DNA of 64,000 nucleotides from Oscheius dolichura. Lineage: Eukaryota; Nematoda; Chromadorea; Rhabditida; Rhabditidae. The notes below the pieces were generated by a model, which saw only the letters and a program-made list of their open reading frames with translations, had not been told where the DNA came from and searched no databases. Position 1 is the first letter of the stretch. Each line of letters opens with the position of its first letter. The translations under genes were made by a program, and so were the position numbers. The stretch spans positions 8,990,001 to 9,054,000 of the forward strand of contig OW051492.1 of assembly GCA_932521035.1 (NCBI GenBank), written 5' to 3'. Positions 9,158 through 21,801 of this stretch are shown here, in pieces.

Positions 9158-11261
9158 TTATTTTGGAGAAAACGTACAATACTGTGAAATAGGGCAAATA
9201 ACCTCTTGATAGATCACCCGAGCATAATCCCTGATTAGACTTCTTCCCGTGAGACTTTCTTCTCTTCTCAACTGTAAAATCCAGCTAGGACCCTCCCAAA
9301 AGCGAGTGACTATTTCATGGAGAACATTTAAAGGGCTTCTTCTATATTTCCAGCCTTCTGCGGCTACTTGTCGGTCGAAGAGCTTCTCCACGGTGTTTCT
9401 CAATATCTCCTCAGGTTCGTCTTCTTTGAATTCCGCATGAATGTCGACCAGATCCAGTGGATAGCCATTTGAGATGGTGATTTCATCCAAAAATAAGCAA
9501 AGGGCCTCCTCACGGGGTTCTTCGTCCTCATCATAGAGAAGGGTGATGTGGATCTCCACTCGGGTGTGGGGATGGACCAGCTCCCTCCTTACTTTAATGA
9601 GAAACGGAATCTCTGCCTCTTCTTCGGGCACTGGGACGTAGAAAATGAACAGATCCGTTCTGGAGGTCTGAAAGAGGAAAATAAGTCCTTTACAATAGAA
9701 AAAAAGAAGAGCTGGTCGCTGGCTCTCTCGCAGATTCCCCGTTGTTGTGGGCAGGCCAGTGGACAACACGGTGGACACGGTGGACAATGTGGGCATGGTG
9801 GGCATAGTAGGGCGGGCGATCCCGATAGATGGATTTTACCGCCGGCCGGACAGAAGGAGGGAGAGATACGAGTAAGACGGATACTCACTTTGAAGCCAAA
9901 CGGAGTTGGAAAGGCGTCATATCTGTGCCAGAAGATGAAATTACAAGGGCTCAACGCGCCGGGATTGACCTCCAGATCCACATCGTAAAAGTTAGGATCC
10001 AACCGGAAAGTGAACTTGAAGTGTTCCAAATCAACAATTTGATCATTTCGCATATTCTGAAAGAAAGGTGCTTATAGATATAGGGAACCAGAAGGTGTGG
10101 GGAGATTACTGTAAAAATAGAAGATACGAATACCTTGAGGACGGCTCCAACCATTTCCCAAAGCTTCTCTGCCCCAGCTGGGAAGTCAATCTCCACTCTT
10201 TCTTTGTTCAGCAGGTAGGGGACGACCTTCGTCGCATCCAGAGGGTACCACGTTATCTTCATATCTATTGCTTCCTAAAATAATCCAATTTTATACTTAC
10301 AGTGCTGAAAATGCAGCACCTTGAGTATTTCATCCACCCCGGATGATATTTCCTTCATTGTTGGACTGATAAAAACTTCCGGGATATCAAACAGCTCAAC
10401 CAGTTCATCAAGTTGATCGGTAGAGACGTTTTCGACATCATAAATTCCGGGATTCTGATCTTCAACAACTTCTAGGAAAGTGGCAAAAGCATGATTGAAA
10501 ATTTCCACGGAGAGTAGATCATCGGGATTATTTGGCTCAATATGGCGGTGATTGTGCTGAAAAATGGAAGAATATTTAACAAAATACAGTTTTATCAGTC
10601 GTTGTAAGACATCGATGCTCCAATTTCGTCCAAGAAGCGAAGAAAAAAGGCTGCTCGATGGAATACGGTAGTTTTCGCGCCTTGGTAAACGCGTTACACT
10701 TCGTTTTAACGATTTTTTAGTCCAATTTTCTCGTTATCCCCGGATTTGTCTTTGTTAGTAGAAGAAGAGTAAAGGACAAGTCGCGAAAATCTAATTTAAA
10801 AGGGGAAAACGTTGAAAATAGCCCGCTTTTTGGAATATGGTACTCACCACAATAATCCGTTCAAAATGAAATCCAGAGATAGATTCTCGAAGTACAGAAA
10901 TATTTTCCCTGTTCATCGGCATCAAAATATTCATATCCCAGTAGTTCTTCCCATAGTAGACGGCCACATAGAAGCCGTTAATTTCCTCTTCTGGCCATTT
11001 GTCATCCCGAAAGTTCCTTGGCAAGTCGGAGAGCGTATCCGTCAGATGGATGGTCGGCTCCTTTCTCAAATAAATCCCAGTAAGATGTCGATTATCCTCA
11101 CAGAAGTCGTCTATTTGACTATTGGCTTTTCGAAGACGGACATAAGCCGTTGGTAGGCACTAAAAGGGAAACAAATGGACAAATAGGGAAAACTGTACCT
11201 TTCGAACAATTTGAAGCTTCATTTCGGCTGGGAGAAGTGGAAACAAGGGGAATGTCGCCAT
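9158..11261 (-). CDS. F-box-like nematode protein with an in-frame TAG
   Basis: Exons are 11261-11199, 11159-10848, 10556-10134, 10056-9889 and 9667-9158. The N-terminus (PLFPLLPAEMKLQIVRK, then LPTAYVRLRKAN) has the Leu/Pro pattern of an F-box, which would bind SKP1 and recruit a substrate to a cullin ubiquitin ligase. The remaining 400 or so residues are a nematode-type substrate region that I can only match to the paralogue at 19479-21003. The last exon is 510 nt in both and shares WEGPSWILQL and CPI.QYCTF. The exon 10556-10134 is open except for TAG at 10277-10275 (codon 219). A 26-nt intron ending at that TAG can be drawn, but it is too short and breaks frame. So the gene is either a fresh nonsense allele, an error, or a read-through case. 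Confidence 0.7.
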
Positions 11262-12170
11262 ATTTGGACGGAAATTGGGTGAATAACGAGCCGATAGAGA
11301 CAAAAAAAGACGCGATTACCGAGAAAGCGAGAGAAAATTCGAGAAACTCGGCTATCTGATGGAAAAATCTCGCTTTTCGACTGATTTCTGGATTGACGGA
11401 AGTAATGAACCGTAGTTTCTGTAGTACAAGGTTTCAACTTTTATGAAAAGTCACAGTGACCGCATACATTTCAAAGCATCCCTGTTTCCCCCCATTTCCT
11501 TCCCTGAGTCCATTTCTAACGAAAAGGAAAGGCGCTTCAGGATCAGCTCTCATTTTGCGGTCCTGATCCATCTTTTTCCAAAAACCAAGAGCAGGGTTCC
11601 CTCCTTTTACGTGTAAAATGGACTATAACTGAAGCTTAGAGGCTCGTCGTAGCCCAAGGAGATCCGTTAGTAAGTTTTAAGGGTGTAATTACTATCTATC
11701 CTCCGCAAATTTTAACAGAATAAAATAGAAGCCTCTTTAAAACATCGGCTCTCAAATTTAAAGATGGGACTGCATTCTGAATGAAGTAAAAAGCCAACAG
11801 GAGTCATTAGAGCCTCTATACTCTGTTTTCAAAAGATCTCCGGGTTCAATTTTCATTTTACGGGCAAATTTCCCGATTTTTAAGTTTCTTCAAAAGCTAG
11901 GGGTAGAATTCCTTCCCTGTACTCTTAAAAATGAACTATTCCATTTTTCTGTCCCTGGCTAGAGATTACTGTAGCGCTGTAATGACGACAATAACGAGCT
12001 ATAAGAGAATTTCACACTGGGATGCTAATTACTGGGTTTAAATGGCCGTGCATCCAAAAGTTACCGTATACTGCTCTCCAAAAATGATCCTGATTATTTT
12101 TACGTATTTATTCCTTTAAAAACAACAAAAATATATTTATTTAAAAATAATGAAAGCTAATTTCGATTGA
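11262..12170. other. Gene-free spacer
   Basis: Upstream region of the F-box-like gene and 3' flank of the CUB-like gene. It contains scattered short motifs shared with other spacers (GTCCATTTCTAACG near 11508; ACTGTAGCG near 11970) but no ORF with splice or family support. T-rich TTTATT tracts at 12100-12145 can serve as the minus-strand poly(A) region of the CUB-like gene. Confidence 0.4.
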
Positions 12171-15100
12171 TCACAAGAAGAAGGAGAAGAAGACGGTCAT
12201 TATGGCCAGGAGACCTGAAAATTTCCCCTTGTCATAGAATTTTCTGGTTAGAAACGGACCTCTACTCATTATTCCTCCTTTTGTCGTGGTTACTGGCGTT
12301 GTTGTGGTAATTGTGGAGCTTCCAGTGGTAGTATCTCCGCCGTTTATTGGTCCTTGAGTAGAAATTGTCGTCCCCGTTGTGGTTGTCCCAGCTGTGCTCG
12401 TCCCAGTTACCGCCACTGCCGTGTAACTGACGTAGACTCCCGAATTGAGGCCATTTCCACCATAAAGGTAAACATTAACCCAACTGGCCGGGAATGAGTA
12501 AGTCTGCCCCGCCGCTACAATATCCGTTAAATCGACCCTAAAAATGCGACAGTTCTTTAGATTATTTCTTCCCTTACGTGAAATTCTGATTGTCCGACAC
12601 GAAACTCATCGAGGCGTAACTAGCAACGGTTAGGGGCTGTCTTACGTTGAAGGTGAATTGATAAGTAGAGGAGGCCAGAAGGGCAGCCGACCCCTCTTGT
12701 TCCATTGAGGAGAACGGATAATTGTTGGTGGAGATGAAACCGACACGTGGGCCGGCCACATTTACGGAAGGAGCTGAAAAAAAAGGGGATTTATTGGGTA
12801 TGAACGGGGTCTCCATGGGCAAGGCTAATGGGACTGGGAAAGGATAAAACGGGGAAAGAAATACGGTTCGAGACTATTTGGTCTCCCGTCTCCATTCCAG
12901 AAACCGGGCAAGGTACCAAGGAGCTGGCCAGCCCCCTGCCCTCCTTGTCCTCGACTCAAGTTATGGCTTTCTCCCCTTTTTTGCTTTTAAACTTTGCCAG
13001 ATTACCGACGTCCAGCCGATTTCGACAAAATTCTGTAAAAAACCAGAGTAGACGGTTTTTTCCTGTAGGAAAGCGAAGCAAACTTCATTTCATCTCCCAT
13101 TCAACCGTTGGAGTGGTCGCCGTCTTCAATGACCAAAGCAAAATGACAATCCTGGCGTCGTGTGGGAAAAAGGAGAAGAAGAAGAAGAAAAGGATCGCGG
13201 GCAAACAGCGGCCACCATCCCCGCAGCGACCGGCTCCAATCCGGGACAAATTCATCACATTGGACACCTCTTCCCTGGCCCTATCCAATTGTGCCCATCC
13301 TGTGCCAAATGATTCCGGACCATTTTCGGGCAGCTTCCTTTCAGCAGGGTCACAGAGAGGCCGTTCCTATCTTTCCTGGCCATTTCGAGCCTTCAAGACG
13401 ATCCTTTCTATCCCGAGTTGCTGATACAGCTCGCTTGCCACGTTATTTCCTCTCTGGAGAAGGGAGACCCTACGAAAATGCCGACTGACTCGGAGAAGAG
13501 CCTCTAGACGGCATAGCAGCCGTTTATTGACCGTCGATGGTCAATTTCTATTAGAACTACCGTATTCCCTTGAATAGAGAAATTTACGGGCCTCTAATGT
13601 TTGATGGCCGCCTCCAGGAGCGTATATTCCAGGAGTGGCTTCAATTTGAGGCTGGTTCCAGCTCTAGGGAATACCGTATAGCCCATTTCCAATGGAAAAG
13701 AAAGATTTTGTTCCTGGCATTGGGAAAAAAGGGACCATCAGGAAATTTTGGTCCCAAAGCGCAGAACCTTTCCATGGTATACGCTAGATCCTTGTGGATA
13801 AGGTTTGAAACCTTGTGCACTTTAATATAAGCCAAAACACCTACCCATAGAAGGATTGGCAGTCATAAGGAAGTCCAAGGTTCCCACAGGGACGTAGACT
13901 GTCCGAGAGCGGCCATCAAATATTTGAGGAAGGTCGAAATAGTTGGGATTTCTGAAATGGACCCGTCTTCTCCTTCTCTCCTCTCTCTTACTCAGGCCAG
14001 AAGTTCCCCAAATTACGACTGCTGGAATTTCTCGCATGGGGTGTAGGTGCTCCGGCAATTATGAACGGACTCGTGCTTTCCACGATCAGACCCTAAAATT
14101 GGATAGATTATGAATATAGGGAAGATTAGACCTTGTAAGTCTTATAACCGAAGAGGATTGGAATATCTTTTGAAGTCATATTAGTCTCGTCGAAGTCGTT
14201 CACAATGAGCAGGCAGGCCGGCCCCAGGGTCGCGTCAATTGCCACATGATCCTCGTATATATACGGATTCAGAGCGAATTCATAATTCGACCAAAGGGCA
14301 GAGTAATATTTACATCCTTCCACATCTAAAATTATCCATTTTATTACTTATAAATTTGAAAAATGAGGAAGGAGACTGCCCACAGCCGGTTTAAAGTCTC
14401 CCTTCCGAGTAACGGAACGATTTCCCTGTTTTTTTTGGCTTTTCAAAGTGCTGTTTTTAGGATCTTATAGCCGAAAACGTCCCGATCAATGTGACACGAC
14501 ACCTGTGCTGTAATAAACCAATGCTAGCGGATTATTTAATAGAAGCCTCGTGCCGGGACCACAACGAAGTCTTTTATCAGTCAGCTAGTGGTATATATTC
14601 CCGTGCTAATCCCACTAAAATGCTACAAAAATCACGATCATTGAAGAAATCGGCTCATTTTTAAGCCTAGGAGCACAAAACACAGGCGGTTGGTAACTTT
14701 TTGCCGTCAGAAGCGTATGCCCCCGGTCTCTTTGGAGCTAATCGACGATGATGTGAAGGAGTTTGGATATTGTAAAGAGCAAATCCCCATTTTTGGTTGA
14801 AAAATTAGAAGTAAGCTTACTTTTGCTAGGACTAACAACCAGCGCTCCTTCAAACAGGATATTGGATGGCTGGGCGAAGAATATGGTGGTCGTGTTGGTT
14901 TTGGAAGTCCAGAATTGTTGGTCCGTCCCGTATAAGCTGAAAAGGCCCCGATTTTCTATTTTATTCTTTCCCTTACGTTCCAACGAGCTGCTTATCATCT
15001 CCCGCTCCTTCATAGACGAAGAAGTTCAACAATGAGAAAGGAGTATAGAAAGAACTCAGAGCAGAGACCATGGACATCTAAAAAATCAGGGGTTTCTCCT

Positions 15101-18100
15101 GAAAAAGGGGAAAAATACCGGAGAATCGTAATTTATCTGCCAGGTGGTAATATCGCTGACTGTTTTGAACTGGAGATAGTAGGCGTCTTCATAACTGGTC
15201 AGGTTTATTGCCTGGGGGAGCATCTGCGGCCCTGAAGCGGGGAAAATTAGAAAATGGACTAAATTCCCATACAATTTGTCTCATTTTTTATATTACAAAG
15301 TTCTAAAAATGCTTCTACGGTATCCTAATAGCTTTGTAGTCCCGGATTTCGGCAAAGGATCGGAAATTTACCCATTTCTTTTCGAAATTCTCCCTTTCCA
15401 AGATACCGACCATAAAAAACATTTCCTGCCAATTTTCCAGGAAAAAACCTACATTCAGGTGCGTGGAGAAGATACTGTAGCGTCATTGTTGTGCTGCCCC
15501 CTGTGCTGACGAAAATTGTCACGGCCTGCCCAGGGAATGCCGTGTTGGTCATTGTGAAATAGGTCGAATTCTCTCTACTTCTAAAATTTTAACAATATAG
15601 CCAATTTTTTTCAAAGAGCCTTACCTGACAGTATTGAACTGGCTCCGAACCTCGACATATTCCCCGGGGACCATGTTTTGAACATTCAACGAGTCAATCA
15701 GGGTATACCAATAGTCGTCATTTACAACAAACTGAAAATATTATTTTTCTACAGTACTTTCAAGGGAGAATGGAGATACTCCCAAAAAGAGGAAAGTCCT
15801 ACAGTAAAATTGCAGTTAAAATTGGATGGGAGGATTCCAGTCAGCGGTTGTTGGGATGCTGGAGTACCAGGAAGGTAAATATTGCCATCAGGACACGCTG
15901 AACGTTATTTTCTGGCCGTATAAGTTTTATATTTCTCCCAATTTTACAGATTTTCTATTATACAGGCTAAATTAGGCCATGTAGTGGAGCTACAGCGCTT
16001 ATTTTGCCTATAACCTTGAAAAATCGCCTAATAACGCCGCTCCAAAGCTAAAATAGGCTAAAACGGCTAGAATACAGTATAGAAAATATTTTAAAATGTG
16101 TTTAACTCTAAAAACTAACTCAGCGGTTCATTAACATCCCGAATGACCTGATACTCCAGGTAGGCGCCGCCATTCGTCCCGCTGTCTTGGTCAATTGTCA
16201 ATTTGATCGTGCTGTCCACAACAGAAATGGTCTTCTTCACAATTTGCGAGAGCCTCTCCTTATAAATTGGAACTGCAGCGCCTTGAATCGTCAGCATAGC
16301 ATCTGTAGTAGCGAAGGAGTTCAAAACAGTGAAGGTAAAGTTGAAAGGATCTGAAATCAGCTGAGAAATTGGGAAAGAGGAGGACTTACAGGTATAAATC
16401 AGTGTAAGAGCAGCATTCTGATTCGGCATAGGATACGGGTAATTTGAGGTCATTATGAAGCCGTTTCTTCCAAAATTAGGGTCAGTTGCATGGGCTAAAA
16501 GTGGCCATCTTAATTCTAAACGGAAGAAAAGACTGACAACTGTAAATATCCCGAGCAAAGAAGAGCCACAACCGAAAACTGGGAGAGATGAAGGTTCGGC
16601 CATAGCCAGGGATCAATTGGGGCGTTGTGAACTGGGAAGAGTTGCTGAATATGAAAAGAACGCCCATATTTCCAGGAAAAATTCCCATACCTGTAGACAG
16701 CAAGCGAACCAAGAGAGTTGGTAGCATTCTGTAGTGGTACAGGACCACCAGCCAGCAAATAAATGGTTCCTTGCAGCTGTAACCATCCCTTTTAACAGTA
16801 AAAAACTATTCCAACCTGGTTATTGTCTCCTCCATCGGATAGTCCGGACAAATAAAACGGCAGAGTATCATCAGGATCGGTCAAGACGGTATAACAAGCA
16901 TAGTTTCCGGTATTGAAGAGCTGCTTGGAGAGGATACTGTCAGAGGCGTATTCTACCGTATACGTGGAACAATCCACCAGATCTAGGAAAGTTTGTTTAA
17001 ATTTTAGAAGGAAAAGAAGTAGGGAGGCTCGGTACACGATAGTCCAATTCTCTGCACCCCCAAAGTCTCGGCAGTTTTGTAACCGTTTTGAATAAAGACG
17101 ATCCTCTTGCCGAGAGTTTACGGGTGCAGAGGATCGGGCTATCGAGGACCGAACCAATTTCTTCTTTGAAACTGAGTCCGGATATCCAAAAACGGACTAA
17201 ACCTACTAGAGTTTTCATTAATCACTACAGTGCCCTCAAATGTGGCATTCAACGGCTCCAACATATACAGTAGGGTGACTTTCATCCCAGCAGATGTCAA
17301 CGGCTGATTTAAAGCTGAATACAACCTGAATTTTCCATTTTCCCCCATCACATTTCCTAACTAACGATCCAACAAGCGTCTTATTGACTCCCGCTCCTTC
17401 ATACATCCAAATATTCAAGAAATTATTGGCCAGTGGACCCAATGGTTCGTTGATAGCTTCCAATGCAGCGGCTGATAAGGCAATCTGCAGAAAAATAACT
17501 GAATTCAGGGGAATTCGAGGAAACCTGCTGGTCGGCTGTGATTTCCCACGAGTCTCCTGGTTGAGCATTCTTTAAATTGATGAATTGAGCCAATTTTCCC
17601 GAACCGACAGCCAGTTGAGTCGTAGTTTTGACTGTTTGCACTGAAAACGACGGGGAAGTCACCCTATTCTCCTAATTTTTAAGGAAGAAGTTCCTACAGA
17701 GGTCCTACAAAGAAGTCGCTTCAGGACCCAATTAAAACTCCTGGCTTCCTTTAATCCTTCGAAGACTCGCCATAAATTCCCCCATTTCACCCAAGAATCC
17801 CGAAAATGGCAGCTAAACCCCTTTCTATTTGCCAAATTGCCCACTTTCCCAGTGTTGCGGGTCTTAGCAGAAGATTATCCTCTTCTTGTCTTATCAGTTA
17901 AGGGCGCACTGATTCACCGAACACAAGGTAAAAAAAGTACTTACACTTTGTCTTTTGTACATAGTAGCCAAAAGTGATCGAAGATGAATCGGATGCCACG
18001 ATGGTTACGGTAGCGAATGGTCGCTTCAGGTCGCCACTGAAGGGAAGGACTGCCCGAACGACGGATGATCCCGTATACCGGGGGCTGGAAGGGTATTATG

Positions 18101-18706
18101 GTATGAAAATGGGGGGCCTACTCACATTGTGACAAGATCCTTGAGCCCCTCAATGACAATAGTATCATTTTGGCCCAAATTTGTGGCGTAGATTGTCAAT
18201 TGAGCGCCGTAGTCCGTAGAATCGTTGGAGAAGAGCTGAAAAATGTTTTAAAACCTCGAAATTCCCGATTTTTTGGTTTAATACGAGAAATAGCTTTTAT
18301 AATAGTATTTTTCAGCCTTTTTGGTGTTGCACAGGTTTTTTCTTTATTGGAAATAGGTGGTAATTCTGTTTTTGAGGGAATTCCGATAAAAACGACTCCA
18401 AAAATGGGTATTCCGCCTTTATTCTCGTCTTCAAAACCAAGTAATTGAATTTTTATTCGGGTCCTGGGAAGAAAAGTTACCGAAAACCGGCAAGTATTGT
18501 TCGGCAAGACGGGCTCATCGCAGACATCATAGTCGGGATCCATAGAATCAGCACAGGTTGGAAAACCCAGCGTATCTTGGAGGGTTTGATCATCTGGGCA
18601 GGCTGTACACGTAATTTAGACTCGAAAATATAAAGATGTTACTGAAATTCTGGGCCCATGTTGAAGTGACGAGCAGGAGAACGCCGAGAGCGGAAAGTAA
18701 CCACAT
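12171..18706 (-). CDS. Large secreted CUB-like protein with an exactly duplicated exon module
   Basis: Starts MWLLSALGVLLLVTSTWA (signal peptide, exon 18706-18643). About 23 short exons follow. They fall into two parallel series with the same order and phases: for example CPDDQ (18602) and CPDGN (15897), IWMYEGAG (17484) and FFVYEGAG (15077), GFIMTSNYPYP (near 16450) and GFISTNNYPFS (near 12740). The GF..S.NYP pattern and spaced Cys residues suggest the nematode CUB-like family, known from secreted and stress- or pathogen-responsive worm proteins. The first module would end at TAG 16115, but a GTTAGT donor one codon earlier splices in phase to 15897, so I read one gene. The C-terminus is a Thr-rich stalk (TTTTGTTIST) ending in FSGLLAIMTVFFSFFL, suggesting a GPI or membrane anchor. 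Confidence 0.75.
13556..13680. mobile_element. Short inverted repeat (TACCGTATTCC family) in CUB-like gene intron
   Basis: CTACCGTATTCCCTTGAA at the left faces AGGGAATACCGTATAG at the right, making a small foldback of about 125 bp. A similar foldback lies at 36490-36616 in the HECT gene and single arms are at about 41287 and 49053. Confidence 0.55.
17026..17155. mobile_element. Palindromic MITE, family P1
   Basis: Left arm GGCTCGGTACACGATAGTCC with CTGCACC and AAAGTCTCGGCAG; the right arm carries the reverse complement (GCCGAGAGTTTACGGGTGCA, then GGATCGGGCTATCGAGGACC). The short loop holds TTTTGTAACCGTTTTGAATA. It sits in an intron of the CUB-like gene. Confidence 0.85.
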
Positions 18707-19163
18707 GGTGCCACAGGGCGCACTGACACAAAACGGGGACACCACGCCGTCGCGGCATGTCCCTTATCAAAAAACGGTGGCTTAACGCCAACTTATTGTC
18801 GATCGTAAATGTTTCCTGCTCTTTGTAGAAGAGGGAATGCTCCTTTTAAAAGAAGAGTTAGCACTTTCATTGGTAAAAAGTCGAAGAGAAGAACAGAAGT
18901 GGATAGTACTCCGGGATGATGGCAGATATCGACAGTTAGGGATGTCGCGTAGTCGTTGCTGACTGGGTGCCGTCTCATGCACCGACATGACTGTGAAATG
19001 AGGTTGAAAAATGGATTCATCTCTCCTCTCCTGAAGTTGGCCCAAAGTTCCAAAAACGGGGGATCAACTAACTTGGAGAGTTTGAAGGGCAGCTTCTAGT
19101 TTTAGAACGAGGCACAAGACCAGGGGACTTTACCATTCGGCTGTAAATTTCAAGGAGAGTACA
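18707..19163. other. Spacer upstream of the CUB-like gene
   Basis: Divides the start of the CUB-like gene from the 3' end of the F-box paralogue region. I see no supported ORF. GC-rich sequence immediately before the ATG (18720-18770, CACCACGCCGTCGCGGC) may be promoter-proximal. Confidence 0.35.
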
Positions 19164-19257
19164 GTCCATTTCTAACGGATATTCTACGGGATACCAGGAA
19201 GCTTTCAACGTTCCGCGCCAAATTTGAATCCATGGAATATCCGTTAGAAATGGATTG
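19164..19257. mobile_element. Small palindromic element, family P2
   Basis: GTCCATTTCTAACGGATATT at the left is mirrored by GGAATATCCGTTAGAAATGG at the right. The inner sequence CGCCAAATTTGAAT is shared with the second copy at 58755-58887. Confidence 0.75.
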
Positions 19258-19478
19258 TAAACATTTTCCCCGTTCCTTCGTGAGCAAGTAACCATCTTCC
19301 TTTCCCTTTTCGCCCTTTTCCAATCAAAATTCGAAGGTAAAAGATGATATTTGTCTAGGGGAGCCGCAGCGTCTCACGGCCATTAACAAACATCGATATC
19401 CTCGTCTCATTAGACACGAAAAGAAAGAAAAAGCCTTTTTGTTCAGACATGAATTATTTATTAATTTATCTATTTGTT

Positions 19479-21003
19479 TCAATTCAAAAATGTACAATAT
19501 TGATAAATTGGACAGAGTACTTCTTGATAAATGACCATGGCCAGATCCTTCCAGAAACTTCTCCGCTCTGTCGACTGATATTCCTTGTCTTTTAACTGTA
19601 AAATCCAACTGGGACCCTCCCAAACGTTTGTGACTATTTCATGTACCACATTTAAGATTCCTCTTCGGTATTTCCACCGTTTCATTCCAATAACTTGGCC
19701 GTAATTTTTACGGATGATTAGAGCCAGGCTCCTGGGGCAGACGGCCGTCTTTAAGTGCTCATAGAGCACAGATAAATCCTTGATTAACCCGTTGGTATAA
19801 ATATCGTCCACAATGAGATCTATAGCATCTTGGCGGGGTTCTCCGCCGTCGTCGAGAAGACGCGCCACTGTTACCGTAATACGACATCTTCGGAAGGGAT
19901 TATTTGACTTTCTTCTTTCAATTTTAATCAGAAACGATCTGCTGATCTCACCAGCAACAGAAAAGTATTCAAAATCCACTCGTCGGGTCTGAAAAATGGG
20001 AAAATTTGAAACCATAACAAAGGATCAAGATAATTTTGTTCTCTCCAGTGACAAAAATGGAATTTGGTCCCGGCACGCCTTCCTTTTCCACCGTGAATGA
20101 ACTACAGTAAATTTGGATTACTGTAGAGTTTGTTTTAATGTTTAACATAGGGTTTTGAGCTACTTTCTCGAAGTTTAGAATCAGTTTTCGTTTGGATACG
20201 CCGCTTGGCGCCTCTAGAAAGGGCCTTTGACCAATGGCGTCTGTTATACCCTTAATATGTTAGTTTTTGAAACTTTTTGATATGGAAAAGGTATTTTTGT
20301 GAACAGTATGACTCCTAAATTATTCAGAAGGATTTGGTCAGAAACTGGAATAATTGGAAAAAAAACGAACGGTAGAGGGAGCAGGTGAAACTGCAGCCCC
20401 ATTGATGGATGTCTGCCCCGGGTCGGTCCTCGATAGTCCGATTCCCTGCACCCGTAAAATCTCGGCAAGGCACAGGTATAAAGGCGTCGCAGTTTTGTAA
20501 CTGTTGTGAATAATTATGATCCTCCTGCCGAGACTTTACTGGTGCAGGGGATCGGACTATCGAGACCGAGGTGTTTGCCCACTAGAAATGAAAAGAAGAA
20601 GAAACACATACAATAACTTGTCGTCGTAGAGTGTGAACATTAGCGAATCGATACCAAATAAGATGGTTTGTCTTGTCTAGAACCCTCGGTTCATAGAGGT
20701 CCGCGTCATAGAAATCCATTTCATCATCGAAGGTGAACTGTAGGTATTCTATGGAGATTAAGCCTTGCTCTATGTCCTAAATCATCATTTTTTTATGATT
20801 TTTATTGAAATAAGATATACTCTGAGGATATTATTAATCATGGTCCAAATGGTCCCGGCACGAACAAACAATCCGACGAAAAGCGTTGCTCTTTCTGTCT
20901 TTCCCAGTAAAAGTGACGGATAGTTGATCTCGTTCTCATTTGGTCGATAACGTCGAATTGTGATGTCTTTCGTTTTCTGGAATGTCAAATTCTCTTCAAA
21001 ATA
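19479..21003 (-). CDS. F-box-less paralogue of the 9158-11261 gene, 5' end missing
   Basis: Exons 21003-20821, 20776-20612 and 19988-19479 join in frame. The last exon is 510 nt, exactly as in the paralogue, and shares KYRRG.LNVVHEIVTN, WEGPSWILQL and the VIYQEVLCPIYQYCTF end. The middle exon matches as well (DFYDADLYEPRVLDKTNHL against DFYD.... in the paralogue, and IWYRFANV against IFWHRYDA). No F-box-like exon is found upstream of 21003; the sequence before the TATACAG acceptor reads into a stop in the required phase. It is either a 5'-truncated copy or has an unrecognised first exon. A P1 MITE lies in its large intron. Confidence 0.7.
20421..20570. mobile_element. Palindromic MITE, family P1
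   Basis: GGTCGGTCCTCGATAGTCCG at the left with CTGCACCCGTAAAATCTCGG; the right arm GCCGAGACTTTACTGGTGCA and GGATCGGACTATCGAGACCG is its reverse complement. Loop contains TTTTGTAACTGTTGTGAATA. It lies in the intron between the last two exons of the F-box-less paralogue. Confidence 0.9.
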
Positions 21004-21801
21004 CTGTATTAAAAAAAGGGATAAAAACGATATAAAAATGGTCCAGACCTTACTTTGTCCTAGCGAGAGTTGATCGTTGCAGAACATCACAGGAACGCAT
21101 TGCTCTCGGCTGAGTGCAAATCAAATAACACGGATATCGCGCTGATAAAATTCGACGAAACAATGGCAGGTAGGGAAACAGCAAAGATCATTTTTCATCA
21201 TTAAAATGAAACATATCCTCGTCGAGAAAAATGAGAGGAGGAAAATTTGAATAGCACTTTGATTGAAACAAATCAGCTTGATTTAGCCCGTTCCAACGAA
21301 ATGGTCACGGGTTTTGGGTCTTTTTTGGAAAAAGTACCATGGTATCCCACAGCGAAGAAAGCAGAATATATTGAATGGTGTACTGATTTTCAGAGACGAA
21401 ATGGAAAGCCAGGAACATTTGATCCCAAAATTGGCAAAAGGTTTCGAAGCGCGTGGCCCAGGCGTGCAAAAAGGACTACTTCTCTAGTTCTACTCCCATT
21501 TCTCTCCAAATTTACCGTGTTCCAGTGATTTGTCACATGCTTTATGACATCAATAGTTTGATAAATGTGAAGAAATGATCAAAACCCCAGACAGTAGGTT
21601 AAAATCGCATCTGGCGCGTGCTACAGTACCCCAGCGGTGAAGGAGGGAACATATCACAGGATTGTTGCTTTGAAATGATAAAAGACGGTCCCCAGTTTAA
21701 AGAAAACACAGAAGAATATAATAAAAAAATTGATAAGATCCACAGATCGTCATTTTTCTCCTCTTTTTTTTCGTCATATTTTCCCAGTCTCACAATTGAG
21801 G
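21004..21801. other. Gene-free spacer
   Basis: No supported gene. A plus-strand ORF at 21247-21528 has ordinary composition but no recognised domain and no splice partners. The segment borders the long inverted repeat that begins near 21802. Confidence 0.35.

Noticed and set aside
10275-10300. A 26-nt intron in the F-box-like gene
   Set aside because: GT and AG are present, but the length is below workable introns and removal shifts the frame; kept only as an explanation to test.
21247-21528. 93-residue plus-strand ORF
   Set aside because: No domain, splice partner, promoter or paralogue visible.
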